In this document: positions 57,465-64,000 of the stretch, one piece after another
Position numbering within the stretch: position 1 is the stretch's first letter
Layout: every line of letters starts with the position of its first letter
Assembly: GCF_964204645.1 (NCBI RefSeq)
Contig: NC_134026.1
Location: 28,848,650-28,912,649 of the forward strand
DNA: 64,000 nucleotides
DNA from: Tubulanus polymorphus
Lineage: Eukaryota; Nemertea; Palaeonemertea; Tubulaniformes; Tubulanidae
Direction of reading: 5' to 3'
Notes under the pieces: generated by a model
What the model was told of the DNA's origin: nothing
The model's database searches: none
The model's input: the letters and a program-made list of their open reading frames with translations, nothing else
Translations under genes and position numbers: made by a program

Positions 57465-59506
57465 ATGTTGGCAAAATTGAATCAACGCGCTTTGGCCTAT
57501 TCGGGTGCATCATTGGGAGCCTCGATCGTTCACTCAGTTTTTATGTTTTACTATGTGAAAGTTTTCCTAAATCGTTATCACGTTACAGAGTGGTGGTTCC
57601 AAGTCTCCCAGACGCTATTTCTCATCTGGAATTCAGTGAACGATCCACTGTTTGGTTATTGTCAGGATAACGTGAAGATGAAATGTTTTCAAAGTCGGCG
57701 ATTGATCATACTGAGCGGGTCGTTTCTCTTTTCGCTATCATTCCTGGTTCCGTGGTTTCCATGGACGACCGATCCGAAAAATGAATGGATCGTCGGATTA
57801 CATCTTATCGTAGCTTTATTCTTCTACGACGCTATGTTCACCTATGTATTGATCGCTCATGCTTGTCTATTCGCTGAACTTTCCACAAGTATCGAAGATA
57901 GAATTCGTTTAGTCCGGTATACACGATTTGCCTCATTGATCGGTGGTTTATCCGTGTTTATATGCGAATCAATCTCGAGGAATTTGAAGAATTATCTAGC
58001 GTTCCAGATCACATGCGTTGCTCTCGCGCTGATATCTTGGCAATGCTTTCGTTATACGGGTAACAATTGCCACACTGAATGGGATCTGAAAGCTAAAGAA
58101 GAACACGGCAATGAGGATGCAGTCGCTGACCGCTCAAGTCAATACACCTGGTGGCAGTTGGTTAAACAGCTATTCACGAATCGTAATTTCATCTGTGCAG
58201 TTTTGCTCACTTTATTCTCAGATTTTCATCGTAATTATCTCAGTAATTTCATGGCGATAATTGGCGACAGTTTGCTACCAAATCTTAATTCTGGAACCCG
58301 AAGTGTTTTGTATGGAGCTTCTACGTTTTTACCACAGGTACTGCTCAGAGGACAGTTGCTCGAAAGTTGGTTAGAAATAATGGACGAATACCATGGTAAC
58401 AATTTGAATACAATTTCAATTGTCGCTATGTCATTTATCCACTAGTTAACCAGATATCTAAATTAAAATGTTGATTGTTTCAATTATCCGGTCGTGCTCC
58501 TATCAGCAGATATGTGTTCATATTTTTCAGATTTTGATCATTGTTTCTACTCCACTTCTATCGAAATTTGGATATTACAGAGTAATGGGACTGATGATAT
58601 TATTGAAAATTATGCTTGGTCCCTGTATGTATCTGATTGGTCGATCGTCCATTATATTGTACGCTATATATCTCCTTTTAGAAGGGTAAGACATTTCTGA
58701 ATGATAGGCTTGTTATATTTTCTTTTCGATTCTGATATCCTATGTTTAATACTTAAAGGTGTGTAAGTACATTAGTTGCTGGTCCATTCGCTCTGATGTT
58801 TTCTGATGTCATTGATGAAGACTGTCTTAAATATAAACGGCGGTATGTACATTCATTGAATCAATTATGGATTAGGCTAAACAAAAATGATACCTTGTTT
58901 CTCCGCAGCGGCCGGGTCATTTTTGTAAAATATGATAAAATTTATAAACAGTTCATTTCTATAGCGGCCGGGTCTATTATGGTAAAATTGATCACGATTT
59001 TAAAAAAAGTAATGTATAGGGTAGATAGGCGGCTGGCCGGGTCAACATTTAAGCTCACCAGAGCGGAGAAACAAGGTATCAATTTTTTTTAGCCTTACAG
59101 TCAACCCCCATTCCACTCTAACGCCAGGTTTTTTCTAAAAGAAAGGAACTTCTGTATTTTGTCTTGGAAATTAACGATATACCACTATACTTATCTTTTC
59201 TCTTTCAGCCATCCAATTTCAGCAATGGTGTTTGCAGGAAATGCTCTCATCGTAAAACCTGCGCAGTCATTTGCACCTATGATAACTGTAGCGATTTTCA
59301 ACGCTTATGGTTATGAGAAACTTCCTAAAAATAACGTTTTGTCGGTCGCAGCAGATTCTAGTTTCACGCCGCTATTTGAGACAATGTTTGGATATTCATG
59401 TTGGTTACCATGTGTCATCGGTTTGATACAGATTATATTGTGGAAATGCTTCACAATAAGAGATACACACAAAACTATCCCTGTATACAATGATAATGTT
59501 TGTTAA
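57465..59506 (+). CDS. MFSD13A: MFSD13A (TMEM180), multipass membrane transporter-like protein
   Basis: Four exons (57465-58337, 58531-58685, 58759-58842, 59209-59506) join to 469 residues; the human protein is about 517. It is a polytopic protein of the major facilitator fold, close to GPH-type carriers. Diagnostic phrases are FYYVKVFLN, the NDPLFGYCQD loop after TM2 (family consensus WNSxNDPLFG), RFASLIGGLSVF, MFSDVIDEDCLKYKRR (family SDLIDED) and QSFAPM. The orientation and substrate of the family are not established. A PIF/Harbinger MITE (58875-59094) sits in intron 3, close to the donor at 58843. The reading frame is intact across all joins. Confidence 0.92.
58875..59094 (+). mobile_element. 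PIF/Harbinger-like MITE, copy B
   Basis: 220 bp with TTA on each side (58872-58874 and 59095-59097) and inverted ends GGCTAAACAAAAATGATACC / GGTATCAATTTTTTTTAGCC. It contains GCGGCCGGGTC blocks at about 58906 and 58962 and a third, GGCTGGCCGGGTC, near 59031. Nearly identical to copy A, so recently active. It inserts in MFSD13A intron 3. Confidence 0.85.
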
Positions 59507-59610
59507 TCCATTTGATCATATTCTAATATAATTTGGAAACCTCTTTTGTTAAGTTCTCGTTATCTTTATTCATCCCCGAAAATTCTTTGTATCTTTATGG
59601 GAATTTTTAG

Positions 59611-59778
59611 GAGCGGATTTAGGTGATGGTCTCGGGGGTCCGGACCTTTGAGGTTGCTCTTTTTTGTCAAGACTAAGATTGTCAAAACCTGCAAATTTGA
59701 TACCTATTCTCTCGGAAATTGCTTATTCCAAGAAATGCCTCTTCTGGACCCCGGCCTTCCAATTTTCCTAGATTTTTG
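59611..59778. mobile_element. Fragment of the GGGGCGGATCTAGG element
   Basis: AGGAGCGGATTTAGGTGATG.. and an interior GGTCTCGGGGGTCCGGACC match the interior of the elements at 30628 and, inverted, 2580-2629. Ends are degraded. Confidence 0.35.
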
Positions 59779-60009
59779 TGTTTTTGGCTTTGAGTGCAGG
59801 GGATGAACTGTGTACGTACTTAAATCATCAAATAAATGTGTGCTTCTCATATGGATTTCATATCCAATATTTTCATACAATGAATCTAATTCATGCGTGG
59901 ACGGTGTCTAATGAATTTCTTTTACAATAGTTTGTTTTAAAACATTCCGTCAAAAAGACTATGATAATGTGAACCATTGTGTTACAAGTTTGAGTTTTGA
60001 AAAAACTAA

Positions 60010-60216
60010 GGCTGGAAATAAAATGATACTTTGTTTCTCACTATCAGCCCGGTCATTTTGTTAACTGCGATGGAAATTGTAATCGGTTCATTCCTATAAC
60101 TGCCGGGCGCTTGCTCATGATTTTTCTAAAAGCAATGTACAGAGTAGATAGGTGGCCTACCGGGTCAACTTTTCAGCTCGGCAGCAATGAGAAACAATGT
60201 ATCAATTTTTCTAGCC
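60010..60216 (+). mobile_element. PIF/Harbinger-like MITE, copy C (diverged)
   Basis: 207 bp flanked by TAA at 60007-60009 and 60217-60219. Ends are GGCTGGAAATAAAATGATAC and ..ATCAATTTTTCTAGCC. It aligns along its length with copies A and B (GTAGATAGGTGGCC..CCGGGTCAAC) but with many changes, so it is an older insertion. Confidence 0.75.
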
Positions 60217-61149
60217 TAATAAGTTATTTTTTATGTATCAAAATCTGATATAAAACTGGTGTTTAAAAATCTGAATATAGTTCGTCTTGATGTGCTTTTA
60301 TGTTTACAATTAATATTATTCTACGTCAGAGAACATATATATGACGTAATAGAAATATGATAGGCTACATTCTAAATAAATGATAAAATAATTCGAAAAT
60401 ATAAGAATTGGATGTTCTTGTCTTACTCTTTCAATACGCTGGTATTTATTTTGCCCGCCTCGAGTCTTCCTATGATGATCGAGAGAACAAAATCGAAGAT
60501 TTTACAGATTAGAACCAAAGAGGGCAAGGCCAACTCGGACTTTTGGGATTCTCCGTTAAAGACTTTCATGGTCGAGGGGTGGGGGGTTAGTGAACTTCTG
60601 ACTTTAGTGGACAAGGATCGGGATCGGTTGCAATTTTGTGCGGACGTTTTTCGTGGACAGCTCCTTTGACAAATAACTCTGACCAGGGAAGTATCACTTC
60701 CCTGCTCTGACTAAAGTGAAACTAGTTTCTGCGCACTTGCTGACATTTTCCACTCAGACAACAATTTGACGATCCCAGATATTCCGAGTTGGGCGAGGTT
60801 TATTGAATATTGATAAACTAACAGTGTCACATCCACCAACGGTCCAAAGATGCGTTAAAAGAGACTACTAAGGCTGGCGATATTAATCTGAATGAAATGT
60901 GCGTAGATTAGAACCGTCAATATCGAGGCTTGATAACAGTACTTATCAATCCGTGGCATGCGACAAATTTCAGTTTATCGCGCGTTACTGCTTGTTACTG
61001 CGGCAACGCTTAAACAATCATAGGATCTGTATTGACAACCAACACGATCGGATGGTCCCGTTGTTGTTGTAAGTGTACATACTGCCGCTGAGTCGAACTA
61101 ATAGCAATTGCGTTAAGAATATTACTTACTGATAAAATAGAAAAATACA

Positions 61150-62106
61150 ATGGGTTGTAATACGAGTAAAGGGACGACAGTAAATGCTGTAAATGGTACC
61201 GGTGCGGCGGATAATAGACAGAAAGGCGAAGTAAAACCACAAGTAAGAGAGGAATTTCAAAATGATGGAACCAAAATCGAAGACATTCAAAAGGATGAAG
61301 GTAAATTGTTACAATTGCACCAAAATACACGAGCGTCGACATGATTTACATGATTTAAACGCATTACGAATTTGAATTACTATAATCGTAAGATCAAGTA
61401 AGACTCGCGGGAAGCGAACGCTTTCCCACATAAAGATAAACAAATTGTCAATCGAACTAGAGAAAATTTAATATTTTTCCATAATGTTTCCGTTATAACG
61501 AACGAGGCCGTGATGATGTCTACCTGAACTTCATATTAAGTGCTCAATCGGACTAACGTACTGAAATAAATCAACGGAATCATCAACTATCAATTTTACT
61601 GACACAGATTCTATCTATTTTTGGTGATCATAAATAGGGCTTAAGTGATTTAGCATTGTGATTTTAAAACAAAATCAGCGACTGAATCTCAGTGATAGAT
61701 AGACTCAGCTCAGAATTAGCCTTTCTATAGTGATATTTATATATTAATAATACATTCTTGATATTATTATTATTATTATATTCCAAAATGCGACACTATC
61801 ACTGTATGCGCTGAGTTTTCATATTTTCTGCAAGGTAATTCAAAGCTTGCGTCTCCCGGTGCAACAATGTTGTTCGCGAATTTATTCATTAATCAATTCA
61901 TCACTGTTCGATCGTATATGAATAATAAACGGGACGCAAAATTGAAAATCTATATTCCAAATGAAAATTTAATCAGCGTTAATCTTTCACGTCGTCGTAT
62001 ATAGCAGCAGACCGGGCGCCCGTATATCTTTGACTTCGATGCCTGTATCCATGGATTCAAACCTGCTACCAGCAACGACGTAATCCATATATATACGTAT
62101 AATTAT

Positions 62107-62143
<37 letters not shown>

Positions 62144-63300
62144 TAGTGAACGATCAATCAGATATACAATATGAAAACATTAATAACAGCGTGTTGAGTC
62201 CTCATATCATTGATTTCCCATTTAAGTTGAGCTTCAAATGTATCAAAATGCCACCAATATCAGTTCAGGATCAGTTTACGTTTTCACTGACTCTTTGTGA
62301 TCTATAGAGGATCGTGCAGGTTGATGATTGAGTAAAAATAGTAGTCAATGGTAATCCATGGAAAGAAAATACATGGCACTTAATGGTTAGTGGTTTGAAA
62401 CAGGAAGTTCCTTGCTGAAAAAAATCCGATAATAATAAAGTAGAAAGAATAACAGATTATAGAAAGCGTGTAAATATTATGGGTTGCTATGGATATTTCG
62501 GTCCATGTGTAATTTAAGGAACATTTTTCGATGGTGGTTGGGTGAAAAGCTTTATTGGTAATCGACGAAAAATTGTAAAAATACAGCAGTTAGTAATTAG
62601 TTGTTGGTACGGTACTTCAATACATAAAATACATGTATTTTATTGCCGATGTGAAGTGGACTGCATTTTAAAGTGGACTGTTTTTTTTTGTTTCGAGCAA
62701 TGAAATTCACAAAACCCCAACTAGCAGTTCTATCTTTCACACATGCGACATGAAGTCGAACGTGTTAAAAACAATGATTTACTTAAAATTGATTAATATC
62801 GAGCCGGTTTTTAGACCCCGGGGATCATTTACATTTATTACCATTCGAAGGATTTCAAACTGTATAGAAGTTATATAACCAGACTCCTGTATTGTATGCA
62901 TTGAGCTTTTTTGTGTCATGACTGCAAATGTTTGACTGTTTATTCTGATATTCTATGAAGTAAATGTGTCTATTCCATGCGCGTTTAATTCCGCTCAGGA
63001 TTATTGCCGCTCGGGATTTCGTTCGAAATTGTGTTCATACATCGAGAACAAAGCTTTAAGCACGCAAACGAGAAAAAATTGAACGTCGGAGAGTCGTATT
63101 TAAATGAAAATGATATATTCCGATGTATTTTTCAGGTCATGAAAGTACGAAGGAAGGTAAGAATTATTATTTTGTGTGAAGCCCATCCGATAGCGTTTTT
63201 ACTATAGTGAGGGACATTGTTTAATTTCGATCAACAACTCCGAATTTTCTTCAAGGTACAGAAGATGAAACATCTGCTGATCAACAGATTGAAAACAAAG
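61150..63300 (+). CDS. MGC-start acylated acidic protein, 5' exons (partial gene)
   Basis: Exons 61150-61300, 63136-63156 and 63256-63300 join in frame, all with phase 1 junctions at a Gly codon. The product begins MGCNTSKGTT, a textbook N-myristoylation sequence (G2, S/T6-type) with Cys3 available for palmitoylation, so membrane anchoring is likely. The remainder is hydrophilic, rich in Glu, Asp, Lys and Gln, without a known domain. The two short exons are 21 and 45 bases and each is a multiple of three, so they can be skipped without frameshift. The gene continues past 63300 and is probably completed beyond the window. The family is not recognised; similarly organised MGC-type glutamate-rich proteins exist in animals. 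Confidence 0.6.
61301..63135 (+). other. Intron 1 of the MGC-protein gene
   Basis: No coding sequence. Contains an (AATC)n microsatellite and otherwise ordinary AT-rich DNA. Confidence 0.4.
62111..62143. repeat. (AATC)n microsatellite
   Basis: About eight tandem AATC units. Confidence 0.9.
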
Positions 63301-64000
63301 GTAAAGATGATCGTGGAGTTAAATGGTGTATATATATATTTTGTGATAGATCGCACTAATTATGTCTATAGCAGCTAATCGGGTCGGGTGTTGTTGACAC
63401 ATGAAACATTTTGACAGTCTTCACAAAATCAACTTTCATAGCTCTGATGAATTTCTATTTTGTCACGATACCCCTTTTCTCCGCCACCACACCTGCATTG
63501 TATCTTGGTATCTTGCCATATATATAATACAATTAATCATGGACGACATGGTAATGTCATATCGTGCTATAAATAATTTATGAGGAGCTAAAAGTGGTCG
63601 CTAAAAATTTACCTAAAACAAATATACATATATATGTATGCTTATACATGATGAGACACAATATCAGACTTATAGTATTCAGATAATTAATACAAATATT
63701 TACAAATCTTCACTTTGTGTGCCGTTTAGAATATATTTCAAGTGGTTTCTCAAACACGAATTGACTCAGTTTTAGGTTATATAATTGGTTCATCATTCGC
63801 ATCACGTGTCATCAACGGTAAACCACCGTTACTTGCCCTGATACCGGTTCGATCGCAGAGCGTGCTTATCGTTGTGGACTATCACCCCAAAACATTTATA
63901 TCATGTTCAGTAAAGTGCCCTTTAAATCTATGTATTTGGCATTATGAGTAGCCTCTATGGCGGAATAGATTTTGCTCTATTGAATCATGGAATTTGTGAT
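63301..64000. other. Window end, intronic or intergenic
   Basis: No exon could be supported. An open stretch near 63740-63950 follows a weak ATTTCAAG and its peptide resembles nothing I know. Confidence 0.3.

Larger units (their letters stand above)
59507..61149. other. Spacer between MFSD13A and the MGC-protein gene
   Basis: Holds the MFSD13A 3'UTR (AATAAA at 59831), transposon fragments (59611-59778, 60010-60216, 60630-60661) and the promoter of the next gene. No gene is recognised. Confidence 0.45.

Noticed and set aside
62111-62143. Short tandem repeat considered as a CRISPR-like or telomeric array
   Set aside because: It is a plain (AATC)n microsatellite; CRISPR does not apply to this eukaryotic DNA.
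63742-63951. Possible further exon of the MGC-protein gene
   Set aside because: Weak acceptor, no donor, and a hydrophobic peptide unlike the preceding exons.

Overview
The window is eukaryotic nuclear DNA: AT-rich, with short GT-AG introns, long intergenic stretches, microsatellites and non-autonomous transposon copies. The gene set (nanos, CFAP144, FZR1, TAL1, CHCHD5, C5orf22, PHACTR, syntenin, ANKRD29, MFSD13A) is bilaterian. An ANKRD29 gene together with a TAL1/SCL gene points to a non-ecdysozoan animal. A marine lophotrochozoan (mollusc, annelid, nemertean or brachiopod grade) is my best inference, but the sequence alone does not name the species.

Layout. 1-1.2 kb: 3' end of a cytosolic sulfotransferase (+). 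1.75-2.8 kb: nanos (+). 3.2-3.5 kb: an unassigned pair of candidate exons (+). 3.7-5.0 kb: CFAP144 (-), head to head with FZR1/Cdh1 (+, 6.3-10.0 kb). 10.9-17.3 kb: gene desert leading to a TAL1/SCL bHLH gene (+, 17.3-17.9 kb). 20.1-29.7 kb: a 14-exon gene (-) for a predicted 2139-residue type I membrane protein. Its parts are signal peptide, copper LPMO/X325-like domain, EGF-like modules, DOMON domain, one membrane span, and a huge cytoplasmic tail of 23 CSPCC/VGPDG repeats followed by AHNAK-like PSP repeats. 31.3-32.0 kb: CHCHD5 (-), head to head with C5orf22/UPF0489 (+, 32.7-33.9 kb). 37.6-50.1 kb: PHACTR (-), head to head with syntenin/SDCBP (+, 50.7-52.2 kb). 54.7-56.7 kb: ANKRD29 (-), head to head with MFSD13A/TMEM180 (+, 57.5-59.5 kb). 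61.1 kb to the end: 5' exons of an acylated MGC-type protein (+).

All gene models were joined by hand from splice sites, reading phase and family resemblance, and each complete model closes in frame. The genes are mostly unrelated in function. The organising feature is promoter sharing: four divergent pairs occur in 64 kb. The most novel locus is the membrane protein at 20-30 kb. It pairs a putative copper redox-type domain and a DOMON (haem or sugar binding type) domain outside the cell with a very large cysteine/acidic/basic repeat tail inside.

Mobile DNA includes a PIF/Harbinger-like MITE family (three copies with TAA/TTA target duplications), elements with CAGGGGCGGATCTAGG ends, a GCTGTCC-ended element, a GGGTCCCT-ended element, and a tRNA-Asn-like sequence that lacks exactly its anticodon arm.
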